Positions 35,602 to 46,659 of a stretch of DNA of 64,000 bases are shown one piece after another; the stretch's first letter is position 1, and every line of letters starts with the position of its first letter. The stretch comes from Spirochaetae bacterium HGW-Spirochaetae-1 (GTDB taxonomy: Bacteria > Spirochaetota > UBA4802 > UBA5550). The notes under the pieces were generated by a model. It was not told the DNA's origin and did not search any database. It saw only the letters and a list, made by a program, of their open reading frames with translations. A program made the translations under genes and the position numbers. The stretch is taken from positions 343,863 to 407,862 of the forward strand of contig PGXY01000003.1 in NCBI GenBank assembly GCA_002839375.1, in the 5' to 3' direction.

Positions 35602-37467
35602 ATGCAAGAAATAATTGGAACCAGCAACAGAATACTGGAGATCAATCTTTCCGATGAAACTGCTCGCGAATACACTGTTACCAATGAAGAGAGAACAATG
35701 TACCTGGGAGGTAAGGGACTCGGTCTGAAACTTCTGTACGACCGTATGGAACCGGGGACGGACCCTCTTGGCGAAGACAACATGATCGCCTTCATGATGG
35801 GTGTATACATGAGCACTACGGCCCCCTGTTCGGCCCGATTTTCCGCCATAACCAAATCGCCCCTCACGGGCATCATGACCCATTCCTCATGCGGTGGGCC
35901 TTTTGGTGAAAGCCTGAAAACGGCCGGCTATGACGGACTTATTGTCAGGGGAAAAGCAAAAAATAAGACATACCTGGTTATATCCTCCTCGGGCGTTGAA
36001 TTTAAAAAGGCCGATAAACTCTGGGGAAAGGGATCCATCGATACGCAGGCGGCCCTGAACAAGGAAATCCCGGGCAGCGCTGCGGTTTGTATCGGTCAGG
36101 CCGGTGAAACCATCAATCTTTTTGCCAACGTCATCTCCGGGGAACGATACCTTGGCAGGGGCGGCATGGGAGCGGTCATGGGCGCCAAAAACCTTAAAGC
36201 TGTCGTGGCAATAGGAAAAGCCTATAAGGTTATTCCCAAAAACGGAAAAAAATTCGAGAGAGCCCGAAAGCGGGCCATGAATTACCTGAAAAACTCCGCG
36301 CCGGTGGATAATTATAAACAATTCGGCACCAACGCAAATACCATGCCCGACAACGAGGCCTGGATTCTGCCCGTGAATAACTTCACCAAGGGCAGGCATG
36401 ACGAGGCCTATAAACTATCGGGCGAATTCTTCAAGGATGAGTACAGCACAAAATACCATACCTGCAAGCGATGCCAGATTCTCTGCGGGAAAATGGGGAC
36501 CTTCAATGGCAAGGAACTCCCCCTCCCGGAATTTGAAACAACCGTACTGCTGGGATCCAACATCGGTATCTTTGACCAGGCTCAGATCGCCGACTGGAAC
36601 CGGATATGCGGAGACATGGGCATGGACACCATTTCTGCCGGCGGTACCATTGCCTGGGTAATGGAAGCTGCACAGAAGGGCCTCGTAAAGAGCGATCTTA
36701 AGTTCGGATCTCCCCAGGGTGTTTCCCAGGCGCTCAAGGATATGGCCCTCGGCAAAGGTTTCGGGAAGGAAATGGCCATGGGATCACGGTCGCTATCCAG
36801 AAAATACGGCGGTGAATCCTTCGCCATCCAGGTAAAGGGAATGGAAATGCCTGCCTACGATCCCCGGGGTGTCTGGGGACACGGGCTTTCCTATGCCACG
36901 GCTAACCGCGGGGCCTGCCATCTCTCCACATCCATGATGGTACTGGAGGCCTTCTTCAACATGGTAAAGCCCTACAATACAAGCGCCAAACCGACCCTGG
37001 TAAAATATTTTGAAAACCTCTACAGCGCAGTCAACTCTCTGCATACATGCCAGTTCACGGCTTTCGCCTATACGCTGCAGCCGCCTCTGGTGAAATTTTC
37101 ACCGGTCCCGGTGCTGAGACAGCTCATGACCTACCTGCCCAAGGTTGCACTCATGGCCATGGATGTGGCCACGTGGTCAAGGCTCTGGTCCGGGATCACG
37201 GGTCTCAGGCTGAACCAGTGGCAGATGCTGAAGGCCGGGGAACGCATTCATGTCCTGGAGCGTTACATGAACACGCTGGAAGGCATCAGCCGCAAGGATG
37301 ATACGCTTCCGGAGCGCATGCTCACCGAGGGCCGTGAATGCGATCCCAAGGGAATGACAGTCCCTCTGCACAAGATGCTGGACAGTTATTACCGGGAACG
37401 CGGCTTCGATAAAAACGGAATCCCCACGGACCGGCTGCTGAAAAAACTGGGCATTAAAAAGAAGTAG
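35602..37467 (+). CDS. aor: Aldehyde ferredoxin oxidoreductase (tungsten-pterin enzyme)
   Basis: Enzyme of 621 residues that oxidises an aldehyde to the acid with ferredoxin, or the reverse with reduced ferredoxin. The [4Fe-4S] ligands are Cys288, Cys291, Cys295 (CKRCQILC) and Cys483 (HTCQF), an arrangement like the archaeal enzyme. The N-terminal part has the pterin-binding GGKGLGLKLLYD and SCGGPFGESLKTAGYDGLIVRG, and GERYLGRGGMGAVMGAKNLKA. AAGGAG precedes the ATG. With the MoaD-like gene, it forms a two-gene unit ending in a strong terminator. Substrate undefined; it could balance aldehydes made by the alcohol dehydrogenases in this window. Confidence 0.93.
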   Translation: MQEIIGTSNRILEINLSDETAREYTVTNEERTMYLGGKGLGLKLLYDRMEPGTDPLGEDNMIAFMMGVYMSTTAPCSARFSAITKSPLTGIMTHSSCGGPFGESLKTAGYDGLIVRGKAKNKTYLVISSSGVEFKKADKLWGKGSIDTQAALNKEIPGSAAVCIGQAGETINLFANVISGERYLGRGGMGAVMGAKNLKAVVAIGKAYKVIPKNGKKFERARKRAMNYLKNSAPVDNYKQFGTNANTMPDNEAWILPVNNFTKGRHDEAYKLSGEFFKDEYSTKYHTCKRCQILCGKMGTFNGKELPLPEFETTVLLGSNIGIFDQAQIADWNRICGDMGMDTISAGGTIAWVMEAAQKGLVKSDLKFGSPQGVSQALKDMALGKGFGKEMAMGSRSLSRKYGGESFAIQVKGMEMPAYDPRGVWGHGLSYATANRGACHLSTSMMVLEAFFNMVKPYNTSAKPTLVKYFENLYSAVNSLHTCQFTAFAYTLQPPLVKFSPVPVLRQLMTYLPKVALMAMDVATWSRLWSGITGLRLNQWQMLKAGERIHVLERYMNTLEGISRKDDTLPERMLTEGRECDPKGMTVPLHKMLDSYYRERGFDKNGIPTDRLLKKLGIKKK

Positions 37468-37483
37468 AAATTTTACACGCACA

Positions 37484-37531
37484 TACAACGCGAAAGAGGC
37501 GGCCCTTCAAGGCCGCCTCTTTCGCGTTGTA
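37484..37531. terminator. Strong bidirectional terminator hairpin
   Basis: Perfect 21-base stem (TACAACGCGAAAGAGGCGGCC, split as 37484-37504 and 37511-37531, loop CTTCAA) between the convergent AOR and small-protein genes. Confidence 0.9.
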
Positions 37532-37553
37532 TAATCAATACCGGTTCATGGGA

Positions 37554-37760
37554 TCAGTCGGGAACGACTTTTACCGAACCGTTATCGATCATATTCTGTA
37601 GTTCGCCGAGAAGCCTCCGCTCCTGGGGGTCGATAACATGATCCTCGTCGGCGAGCATCATGATTTTTTCCCGTTCCGTTGCGGTAACTTTCCCATCATC
37701 AATGGCCTTTTTAATCATGGCGGCCAGTTTTTCAGCTGATTTGCTTGGTTTGTGATCCAT
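37554..37760 (-). CDS. Small conserved-looking protein of unknown function
   Basis: Hydrophilic protein of 68 residues that looks largely helical: KLAAMIKKAIDDGKVTATEREKIMMLADEDHVIDPQERRLLGELQNMIDNGSV. The spacing of acidic 'D-E-D-H-V-I-D' and the helix-loop-helix pattern recalls TerB- or EF-hand-like modules but I do not recognise a family. It has an excellent ribosome site (GGAGG) and follows plsB by 24 bases, so it is probably the third gene of the STAS-plsB transcript and ends at the strong terminator. Confidence 0.65.
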   Translation of the reverse strand: MDHKPSKSAEKLAAMIKKAIDDGKVTATEREKIMMLADEDHVIDPQERRLLGELQNMIDNGSVKVVPD

Positions 37761-37784
37761 TAAAAATCCTCCAGAATAGTATAT

Positions 37785-40394
37785 TTATGATCTCTCAATA
37801 TATTGCCGTATATTTTCCATAACCTCCACAGCCTTCTTTTTGTCGGCAATGGTGACCTCGATATTCTTTTTACCCACTGTTCTTTCCTTTATTATACCTG
37901 AATAGGCCATGGAAACCAGGGCATTGTTATAATTGGAAATGGAAAGCGACTCCATAAGCCTTACTTTCCCCAGGTGATAATGGCGAATGCCGTTTTTCCG
38001 GATATCGGCCATGAGGTCTTTCCGGGAAATCTTTTCTCTCTCAAGATGAATTATCGTGTCGAAAACGACATAATAGGATTCGAAATAATCATGAACCATG
38101 TAGGCGTAGAACAGCAGTTCCTCTTCTCCGTTACCCTCTATGGATATTTTCCCATTTGTACGGGAAATTATTCCCCGCCCCGCCAGGTATTCAACCATGG
38201 CCTCTATGCCGCCATCCCCTTCAATGAGGACTTCGGGATATATGAATTCCTCGTTAAAGAGATCGATGATCGCCCTGTAGACCTTCCTGACCTTTTCGTA
38301 GCTCATGCTTCCCTTTCCGGAAAAGCGCAGAATCGCGATAGCGGTAAAAGATACGGGAAGAATATAATGTATGATAGTGTTCTTGTAAAAACAGATTTTA
38401 ATCCTTTCTTCTTCATTGATGACAAACAGGTCTTCCATGACGGCCTGCTTGCTCAGGGTTTCTATTCCTTCCAGTTTGAGTTCCCCCAGGATGCCGTCGG
38501 CCTTGAAGGACTGCAAAACCATATCCACTGCGGGGCCGATATTATCCCTGTTTTGCAGCATTTCAGCCATGGGGACTTTGGCAAAGGCAAGGAAATCATG
38601 GAGAATGCCGACCTTCTCATAAAGCGCCAGCCGTGATATTCCCCGCACCGATGAAAAAAGAATGGCCGAGGTCGTGATGGCGAAGGGTGTGACCATGGTG
38701 ATCTCATTGATTCTCCGCATAACGTACATGGCCACATTATAGGTTTCATCCTCACCGCCCCCCACGGCCGCCTTCAATTCATTCAGACTTACAGGCTTGC
38801 TGAAGGAGACATGAACCTTCCCGTAGTTTCTCTTCAGGAGCGACCGGCTCTTCACAAAGGAACTGGTTGATTCTTCTTTTTTCTCCTTCCCCTTCAGTTC
38901 CTTCTGATAGGAACTTTCCTCGAGTATCCGGTCATAATTGATCGTAGCCGGGACAAGCATGATATCTTTGTTGTATCCTTCCTCGACGGACTCGATAAGG
39001 TACTTCAGCATCCCCAGTTTCGGCACCAGGAGTTTTCCCGTGCGCGTCCTGCCGCCTTCGATAAAAAACTCGATACTATATCCTTCATTTACCAGGATCT
39101 TTACATACTGTTTGAATACGGCCGCGTAGAGATCCAGGCCTTTAAAGGACCGCCTCATGAAAAAGGCCCCGGACCGCCTGAATATCTTGCCCATGGGGAA
39201 AAAAGTCAGGTTCGCACCGGCCAGGATATGGGGCGGAATGATTTTATTCTGAAATAAAAGACTGGAGATAATGAGATAGTCCATGTGGCTTTTATGACTG
39301 GGCATAATGATCAAGGGGCCCTTCTGCGATTCCTCCCTGAGCATCTTGAAATCATCCATGTTGTAATGAATGCCGTCAAATATCTTTCTAAAAACATAGT
39401 TCAGGCTCTTCTCAAAAAACCGTATGTATATTATGGAAAAATCAGCCGCTATTTCCCGAAAATATTTGTATGCCTTCCTGCGCAGCTTCTCTTCACCGGA
39501 CTTGCCGCCTTCCATCTGCCGCTGGATCTCGTCAAGAACGTTCTTGTGATAGAGTACGCGCTCCATCATCTCGCTGCTGGATTTCATTACGGGTCCTAGA
39601 ACCGTTCTCTTTTCGTGATTGTACATCTCCAGTATCTTGTTCCTGACGATCCTGGCGATGTGGTTGGAGTCATCAACGGATGCCGCTTCGATCTCCTCCT
39701 GCAGGTTGATGGGACCCGAGATCCGCATGAAGGGATGGGTAGCGCTTTTCGCCACGGTAAAAAATCCGCTCCACAGCCCGCGGTCGCCCGTGGCCCTGGA
39801 GGAAACAAAGGTCCTGGTTTTTTCCGGGTTCCGGTTCCAGAACATTATCTGGGGCAAAATGTATATGGGGAGTGATGATTTTTTCTGACTTTCAATCAGA
39901 TGCTGCAATATATCCATCTTGATCTCCACGTATCGCCGCACAAAAAGTTTGCCCGACAGCAGTGATATGACCATGGGATCGTTTTTTTCCAGGACATCCT
40001 CAATATACTCTTCATCGGTCACCATGCGGAAACTCCGGAGTCCCAGCCCCCCCCACAAAAACCGGTATATCCTGCGCACCAGGTTTGTCACAACCTGGAA
40101 CAGGTAGGGATTATAGCCCAGGGCCAGCACCGGCGCCTTCAGTCCATGCCGCTTCAGAAGATACGTGAAAATAAGCAGTGACGTGGTGGAACTCTGAAAA
40201 GAAACGTATACAATTTTCCCCTTTTCCTCATAATCCTTCAGCGTTGCCAGGCTTTCACCGTCGAATTCGGTTCTCCTGAAAAGCATCCGCACGATGTTTT
40301 CGAAGACCCTGTTGGAACGCCGCTGGACGATACCATCCATTATGTACGATGTGTATTTGTTTTCTGTGATATTTGATTCTGTCATGTTCCGCAC
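37785..40394 (-). CDS. plsB: Glycerol-3-phosphate acyltransferase (PlsB type)
   Basis: Large acyltransferase of 869 residues that acylates glycerol-3-phosphate at the 1-position in phospholipid synthesis at the membrane. The catalytic block is HKSHMD (His367-Asp372, the HX4D motif) and the phosphate-binding block EGGRTRTGK (446-454). It is about 60 residues longer than the E. coli enzyme (807). The N-terminal 350 residues match no motif I recognise; the C-terminal 300 are helical regulatory sequence. It follows a STAS-domain gene after six bases, which suggests that lipid synthesis is tied to that regulator. Start at 40394 or the ATG at 40385 is uncertain. Confidence 0.92.
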   Translation of the reverse strand: MRNMTESNITENKYTSYIMDGIVQRRSNRVFENIVRMLFRRTEFDGESLATLKDYEEKGKIVYVSFQSSTTSLLIFTYLLKRHGLKAPVLALGYNPYLFQVVTNLVRRIYRFLWGGLGLRSFRMVTDEEYIEDVLEKNDPMVISLLSGKLFVRRYVEIKMDILQHLIESQKKSSLPIYILPQIMFWNRNPEKTRTFVSSRATGDRGLWSGFFTVAKSATHPFMRISGPINLQEEIEAASVDDSNHIARIVRNKILEMYNHEKRTVLGPVMKSSSEMMERVLYHKNVLDEIQRQMEGGKSGEEKLRRKAYKYFREIAADFSIIYIRFFEKSLNYVFRKIFDGIHYNMDDFKMLREESQKGPLIIMPSHKSHMDYLIISSLLFQNKIIPPHILAGANLTFFPMGKIFRRSGAFFMRRSFKGLDLYAAVFKQYVKILVNEGYSIEFFIEGGRTRTGKLLVPKLGMLKYLIESVEEGYNKDIMLVPATINYDRILEESSYQKELKGKEKKEESTSSFVKSRSLLKRNYGKVHVSFSKPVSLNELKAAVGGGEDETYNVAMYVMRRINEITMVTPFAITTSAILFSSVRGISRLALYEKVGILHDFLAFAKVPMAEMLQNRDNIGPAVDMVLQSFKADGILGELKLEGIETLSKQAVMEDLFVINEEERIKICFYKNTIIHYILPVSFTAIAILRFSGKGSMSYEKVRKVYRAIIDLFNEEFIYPEVLIEGDGGIEAMVEYLAGRGIISRTNGKISIEGNGEEELLFYAYMVHDYFESYYVVFDTIIHLEREKISRKDLMADIRKNGIRHYHLGKVRLMESLSISNYNNALVSMAYSGIIKERTVGKKNIEVTIADKKKAVEVMENIRQYIERS

Positions 40395-40400
40395 TCGCTC

Positions 40401-40733
40401 TTATAAATCTGTTTCATTTCCCGCCAGTTTAAAAAAATCCTCCACTCCCACCATGGAAAGGAGCGACTGGATGTTTCCCGCTACACCGATAAGGACCAGT
40501 TCTACTCCCTGGTCAAAGAGCCTGTCCTTTGTCATGATCAGATCACCCAGGCCCGAACTGTTGAGATATTTTTTCCTGCTCATATCCAGGGCGATCATAG
40601 TGCTCTTCTTTCTGTCCATGGTTAACATGGTCTCAATAAAATCCTCTATAGTGCCATTTACCAATGAGCCGCTTGCCTCATCAATATCAATAATCAGCAC
40701 TGACTTGCCCGAGTATCGGTAAGATAGATCCAT
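40401..40733 (-). CDS. STAS-domain protein (anti-sigma-factor antagonist-like)
   Basis: Single STAS domain of 110 residues. The conserved helix start with phosphorylatable serine is KKYLNSSGLGDLI (serines 64-65), preceded by the strand STMIALDMSRKKYL. Such proteins bind and release RsbW-like kinases, or act as regulatory domains of other proteins. It is the first gene of the plsB unit, six bases ahead of plsB, with ribosome site AAGAGGCG. An RsbW-like ATPase gene lies 520 bases away on the other strand (41258), a possible partner. The 322-base gap from 40734 to 41055 is AT-rich and appears to hold only promoters. Confidence 0.85.
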   Translation of the reverse strand: MDLSYRYSGKSVLIIDIDEASGSLVNGTIEDFIETMLTMDRKKSTMIALDMSRKKYLNSSGLGDLIMTKDRLFDQGVELVLIGVAGNIQSLLSMVGVEDFFKLAGNETDL

Positions 40734-41055
40734 AATCGCCTCTTCTGTATATAATTTGTTTTCACCAGCGAGACATCATAATGTAATCGTTAGCACTTGA
40801 GAAATATGGCTTAATGTAGCGACCATTATTATGAAAATTTTAACATTCTTTTGTTACTATCAGAATGTATATGGAAACATAATATCAAACAAGTTTTTTT
40901 TGGCAACACAAAATAGTTATCTTCAACAAAGAGAGGCATTGTAAAACAATTGTGCGGTATACGAAATAATTATAAAGCATCAAAAAATTAATTGCAAATA
41001 TCACCATTGTATGTGTAAGTGACTCAATTATTGAGTAATTGAGCAAGTTCCATGA

Positions 41056-41129
41056 CGGGATGTAGCGCAGCCCGGTAGCGCGCTTCGTTCGGGACGAAGA
41101 AGTCGGGAGTTCGAATCTCCCCATCCCGA
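41056..41129 (+). tRNA. tRNA-Pro (anticodon CGG)
   Basis: A 74-base cloverleaf: acceptor CGGGATG pairs with CATCCCG, discriminator A, anticodon stem CTTCG/CGAAG with loop TTCGGGA giving anticodon CGG (proline, CCG codons). T-arm GGGAGTTCGAATCTCCC is standard. The 3' CCA is not encoded. Confidence 0.95.
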
Positions 41130-41257
41130 AATATCAAGATATAAGATTAACATTCTTCACCTGGCATTGAGAGTTATGACATCGGAATCACATATAGTAT
41201 GATGAACAATATGTCCACTTTATTAACGTTAATCTAATCTTAGCTTATTTTTATACA

Positions 41258-41680
41258 ATGTTGAATAACCAAAATACCAACATTTATCAGAATCAGTTCC
41301 CCTCCAGCAAACATTCTAAAAAGAACATTGTTGATGCAGTTACTAATTTCATAAAACATGAAAAGATAGGACTACGCATCAGATACGAGGAACTGTATCT
41401 GGCCCTTGATGAAGCCATAACCAATGCTATGGAGCACGGCAACAAATGGTCTTCGTCAAAAAATGTCCACATTTCCATTTCTGTCGACAGATCTCATCTT
41501 GTTATAATAGTTACCGACGACGGAAAGGGATTCAATTACAATGAACTCAAAATGACGCTATCGGAAGAAAACCGTTTTAAGCGCCGGGGGCGGGGCCTCT
41601 TTATTATCAATCAGTTCTGCCATATTGAATGGAACGAAAAAGGCAACCAGATCATTATGAATTTTGAGCTATCGAGCTGA
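41258..41680 (+). CDS. RsbW-like ATP-binding protein (HATPase_c)
   Basis: Anti-sigma-factor-type serine kinase of 140 residues. N box: LYLALDEAITNAMEHGNK; G1 box: IVTDDGKGFN; G2 region: KRRGRGLFIINQFC. These are the ATP-binding motifs of the GHKL fold. Such kinases bind and phosphorylate STAS proteins or sequester a sigma factor; STAS genes flank it at 40401 and 44137. It is followed two bases later by a lipoprotein gene, so both are cotranscribed. No sigma factor is encoded nearby. An inverted repeat TTAACGTTAA precedes the gene. Confidence 0.88.
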   Translation: MLNNQNTNIYQNQFPSSKHSKKNIVDAVTNFIKHEKIGLRIRYEELYLALDEAITNAMEHGNKWSSSKNVHISISVDRSHLVIIVTDDGKGFNYNELKMTLSEENRFKRRGRGLFIINQFCHIEWNEKGNQIIMNFELSS

Positions 41681-41682
41681 GT

Positions 41683-42345
41683 ATGTCAGGCGAAAAAAAA
41701 AGTAGGATAGTTCCGGCCCTGTTATTCCTGCTGTTCCTGGTCTTTATCTCGTGCGGCGATGGTCCGTCATTTTTCAAACCGGCCGTTCCCTCCGTAATCC
41801 GCGACATCCAGGACCTTATCACGGGCATCAATACCTTTATTTCACGGGTCAGTACGGTAACGGGACTTGTGGGATTCCAAACCATTCTCCTCTTTATATC
41901 GGTCCTGATCATATCCTCGGGTCTCTCAGCCATCGGCCTGCCGAAGGGGAAAACCGTATTCCTCCTTTCCCTTGCCATGGCTGATACGCTCTGGATTTTA
42001 TGGAAGGACAGTTTTAATCCTGAATCTCTTTCATACCTGGTTCCCGTTTTACGGGCAAACCTGATTCTGCTCATTCCCCTCATAACCTATATTTTACTGA
42101 AGGCCTTCGTCCCCTTTCTGTTCCCGCAGATCAGGAATGTCCTGTTCAGACTGCTGCCCGGAAGCGGGAGAAGACTCAGAGATCAATTGACCCGCGAGAC
42201 CTCGCGGGAGCTCATGCTGAAGTCTCTCTCCCTCTATATTACTTTACAGAAAAACAATGGCGGGAATGATAAAAATGAGATCCTGTCTTCACAGGCCGAC
42301 AAGCTCGTAAAAGACATCAGAAAACTAGTGGATACAATTAACTGA
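41683..42345 (+). CDS. Putative lipoprotein with membrane helices, unknown function
   Basis: Protein of 220 residues. LLFLLFLVFISCGDG at the N-terminus fits a signal peptide with lipobox (cysteine 24). A helix-rich region follows, with three hydrophobic stretches (about 65-90, 95-112, 125-150) that could be membrane helices, and a charged C-terminal tail of about 60 residues (GSGRRLRDQLTRETSRELMLKSLSLYI). Lipidation plus several further helices is unusual, so the cysteine may be fortuitous. It starts two bases behind the ATPase stop, hence the two probably work together. Confidence 0.6.
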   Translation: MSGEKKSRIVPALLFLLFLVFISCGDGPSFFKPAVPSVIRDIQDLITGINTFISRVSTVTGLVGFQTILLFISVLIISSGLSAIGLPKGKTVFLLSLAMADTLWILWKDSFNPESLSYLVPVLRANLILLIPLITYILLKAFVPFLFPQIRNVLFRLLPGSGRRLRDQLTRETSRELMLKSLSLYITLQKNNGGNDKNEILSSQADKLVKDIRKLVDTIN

Positions 42346-42468
42346 CATAAGCCTGTCAACTCCGCAGTTTATGACAACATTTTCCCTTGTTTTTCACAAT
42401 TAACTTGCAAAATATGCACAGACCCTATATTCTATGCACTCAGAACGGCTAAAAAATCCGAGGTAATC

Positions 42469-44046
42469 ATGAGCACCATTGCTACTGAACGCATCATCAA
42501 CCGCGCCCGGTATGTATTCATCGTTTTTTTCTTTATAGCAGCTGTTTCAGCCTACGTAAGCGGATCCAGCATAATGAGCTGGGGCGCCATCCTGGCAGCC
42601 GATACTATTTTCCTCACCCTGGCCATTGTAAACCAGGCTTCCATAATGAAAAATACCATATCAGTTCCCCTCATCTATACCTCGGTAACCATCGAATTTT
42701 TGCTGATTTTCTTTCTGAAATTCACCATGCACTTTGACGAACGCGTGGGATACGGACTGACAATGAAAGAGCCGGCCACCTTCCTCGTCTACTTCCTGTT
42801 CATGGCCATGAACGCCATGCGGTATAATAAAAAACTCACGCTCTATGCAGGCTTGCTGGCAGTGACTACCTACATAGCACTCCTCAGCCTGGCCATCATA
42901 GACGGAGGAATGACCTTTACAAAAGATGTAACAAAATTCTTTGCCACAAACACGCTGCGGGGATCAGCAGAAGCACCCAAGATACTATTTCTCCTCGGCT
43001 TCACCTACTTCCTCTACAAGATGGCCGATTTTACCAACAAAAATATGGACGAACTGGCCGATGCCCGAACCGGGGCAGAGAAAAATTATGGTGAAATGAA
43101 AAATGTCCTTGCCACTGTTGATCAGACCTCGGAGGAACTTCTGGCCAGCAGCAGAGAGCTTGCCAATTCTCTGAAGGAAATCAGCGAGAGTATCCGCGCC
43201 CACGGAAAGCTTATGAACGACGTGGAAACCATCAAAACAAACATATCGGGAAGCATCGAAGAGATACGCAGCAAGTCGGACTTCCAGTATAGGACCGTTG
43301 AGGAAAATTTTCTTAAAATTAAAGAGATATCCAACCTCATGGAAGGGATATACAGTGACAGTACGGCCCAGAGCAAAAAAGCCCGGGAGGCGCTGAACCT
43401 GGCCACCATCAACGAGGACAACCTCAAGAGTACCACAAAGGCTATAACGGACATGAAAATGAATTCCCAGAAAATCGAGGAAATATCAAAAACCATCAGT
43501 GAAATCGCCGACCAGACCAATCTGCTCTCCCTCAACGCCGCCATCGAATCAGCCCGTGCCGGGGAGCACGGCAGGGGTTTTGCCGTTGTCGCCGATGAAA
43601 TATCAAAACTGGCCACCATGAGCATTGATTCCTCCAAGGAGATTGCCAAGATCATACAGGATACGGTGGGCAACATTGAAAATATCTCGGCCATGATAGG
43701 CAACCTGGCCCAGTACCTGAACCAGACCATATCCTTCATCAGGGAAAATTCTATCTTCATGCAGAGCCTGAATGATAATACCAGCAAAGAATTTGAAGAA
43801 AGCAAGAAACTCTACGATTCTTCCGTCGAGGTTGAAAAGGCGGCAAAAGAGGTATATGAGCAGTCCGTCATCCAGACCGAGTCTGTTGAAAAAATCACGG
43901 ACTGGTTCAACAGCATGAATAAGCTGGGAACCGATATCATGGAAAACCTGAAATACCTGAAGCTTCTCTCCGATTCGCTGGAAAACAGGTCCAGGGACTT
44001 GAAAATGGTTCTGGGCAGGGAAGAAAAAAACGACATTGCTAATTAA
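42469..44046 (+). CDS. Methyl-accepting chemotaxis-like receptor
   Basis: Receptor of 525 residues: about six membrane helices in residues 12-190, then a coiled-coil signalling domain without HAMP. The tip segment is [34 protein letters not shown]. No periplasmic sensing domain is visible, as in the receptor at 27247, which has a similar length and layout but a different N-terminal motif. The ribosome site is CGAGG. It lies between the ATPase/lipoprotein pair and a STAS gene, so it may be part of a signalling cluster and not of a classical chemotaxis operon. Confidence 0.9.
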   Translation: MSTIATERIINRARYVFIVFFFIAAVSAYVSGSSIMSWGAILAADTIFLTLAIVNQASIMKNTISVPLIYTSVTIEFLLIFFLKFTMHFDERVGYGLTMKEPATFLVYFLFMAMNAMRYNKKLTLYAGLLAVTTYIALLSLAIIDGGMTFTKDVTKFFATNTLRGSAEAPKILFLLGFTYFLYKMADFTNKNMDELADARTGAEKNYGEMKNVLATVDQTSEELLASSRELANSLKEISESIRAHGKLMNDVETIKTNISGSIEEIRSKSDFQYRTVEENFLKIKEISNLMEGIYSDSTAQSKKAREALNLATINEDNLKSTTKAITDMKMNSQKIEEISKTISEIADQTNLLSLNAAIESARAGEHGRGFAVVADEISKLATMSIDSSKEIAKIIQDTVGNIENISAMIGNLAQYLNQTISFIRENSIFMQSLNDNTSKEFEESKKLYDSSVEVEKAAKEVYEQSVIQTESVEKITDWFNSMNKLGTDIMENLKYLKLLSDSLENRSRDLKMVLGREEKNDIAN

Positions 44047-44136
44047 CGACATAATCACTTCTTTTTTATGAGACATATATATTTTATTTGACTAAATAAA
44101 TCATACTTTTATAGAATAAACAATAGGAACTTCACC

Positions 44137-44433
44137 ATGGTTGAGTTTATTGATAACGACAATGATCGTACATTCTTATTGAAAGATGAAGTTATTTCGG
44201 TAAAACTGCTCAAACTGGAAGATTTGCTCAATAATTTTATCCGGGAAGATGACAGAAACGCCATAATCGATTTAACTAATGTCACCAAAATCGACTCCAT
44301 GTCTCTGGCGGCACTTATCCGTGTCAAAAACAGGCTGGGTAAATCAGGCAGGAAACTGAACCTCATCAACCCAACTGAAGGGGTCATGCGTGTTCTGGAA
44401 CTCGCCGGCCTCGATGCTTTTCTGCTGGACTAA
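44137..44433 (+). CDS. STAS-domain protein
   Basis: STAS protein of 98 residues. The conserved phospho-acceptor region is LTNVTKIDSMSLAALIRVKNRLG (serine in DSMS) and the C-terminal strand/helix is RKLNLINPTEGVMRVLELAGLDAFL. It belongs to the anti-sigma-factor antagonist type and could be regulated by the RsbW-like ATPase encoded at 41258. It follows the receptor by 90 bases and may be cotranscribed. Differs in sequence from the STAS protein at 40401. Confidence 0.85.
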   Translation: MVEFIDNDNDRTFLLKDEVISVKLLKLEDLLNNFIREDDRNAIIDLTNVTKIDSMSLAALIRVKNRLGKSGRKLNLINPTEGVMRVLELAGLDAFLLD

Positions 44434-44590
44434 TCGTCCTCCTTTTCTACACAACACCCCCTGTCAAAAATCAACGGGCCCGGTTCATTTATTTGTTGAG
44501 ATTATACAACCCGGCGGAAATAGTGGAAAGATAATTAATAATTGAAACATTCTGCAAAATGGTATATATACCAACATAGAGGATATGACA

Positions 44591-46243
<1,653 letters not shown>

Positions 46244-46267
46244 AGCAAAGAGACCGGAGGAGATTCC

Positions 46268-46591
46268 ATGTTTTCCAAAAAATCCGACGACGGGTACAAG
46301 AAACCCCTGGCGGGAGTAGAAATGAAGACCATTGCCTACGGAGATAACACGCTCATGACGGAATTCCGCCTGGAGAGGGGCCATATCCTCCCCAGGCACA
46401 GCCATCCACAGGAGCAGACGGGCTACCTTGTATCGGGAAGGATCAACCTGAGGATCGGTAATTTCATTCATGAAGCCCATCCCGGCGACAGCTGGTGCAT
46501 CCCCGGCGGTGTGGAGCATGAAGCGGAGATTCTCGAGGACTCCATTGCCGTAGAGGTCTTCTCTCCCCTTCGGGAAGATTATTTACCGTAA
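46268..46591 (+). CDS. Small cupin-domain protein
   Basis: Single cupin of 107 residues. The metal motif is HSHPQEQTGYLVSGRINLRIG and the second cupin motif is HPGDSWCIPGGVEHEAEIL, with three histidines and a glutamine/glutamate suited to bind a metal. Such proteins are sugar- or small-molecule-binding, or simple isomerases/oxygenases; no function can be assigned. GGAGGAG six bases before the ATG. It may be cotranscribed with gpmI. Confidence 0.8.
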   Translation: MFSKKSDDGYKKPLAGVEMKTIAYGDNTLMTEFRLERGHILPRHSHPQEQTGYLVSGRINLRIGNFIHEAHPGDSWCIPGGVEHEAEILEDSIAVEVFSPLREDYLP

Positions 46592-46659
46592 CGATGTCGG
46601 AAATTCCTTTGTGGAAAAGTGATAATTTATAAATATATCTTAGGGGCAAGAGGCAAAAT

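Noticed and set aside
40885-41124. 79-codon minus-strand frame beginning MGRFELPTSSSRTKRA over tRNA-Pro
   Set aside because: It is the well-known false protein obtained by reading the complement of a tRNA gene; the cloverleaf is perfect.
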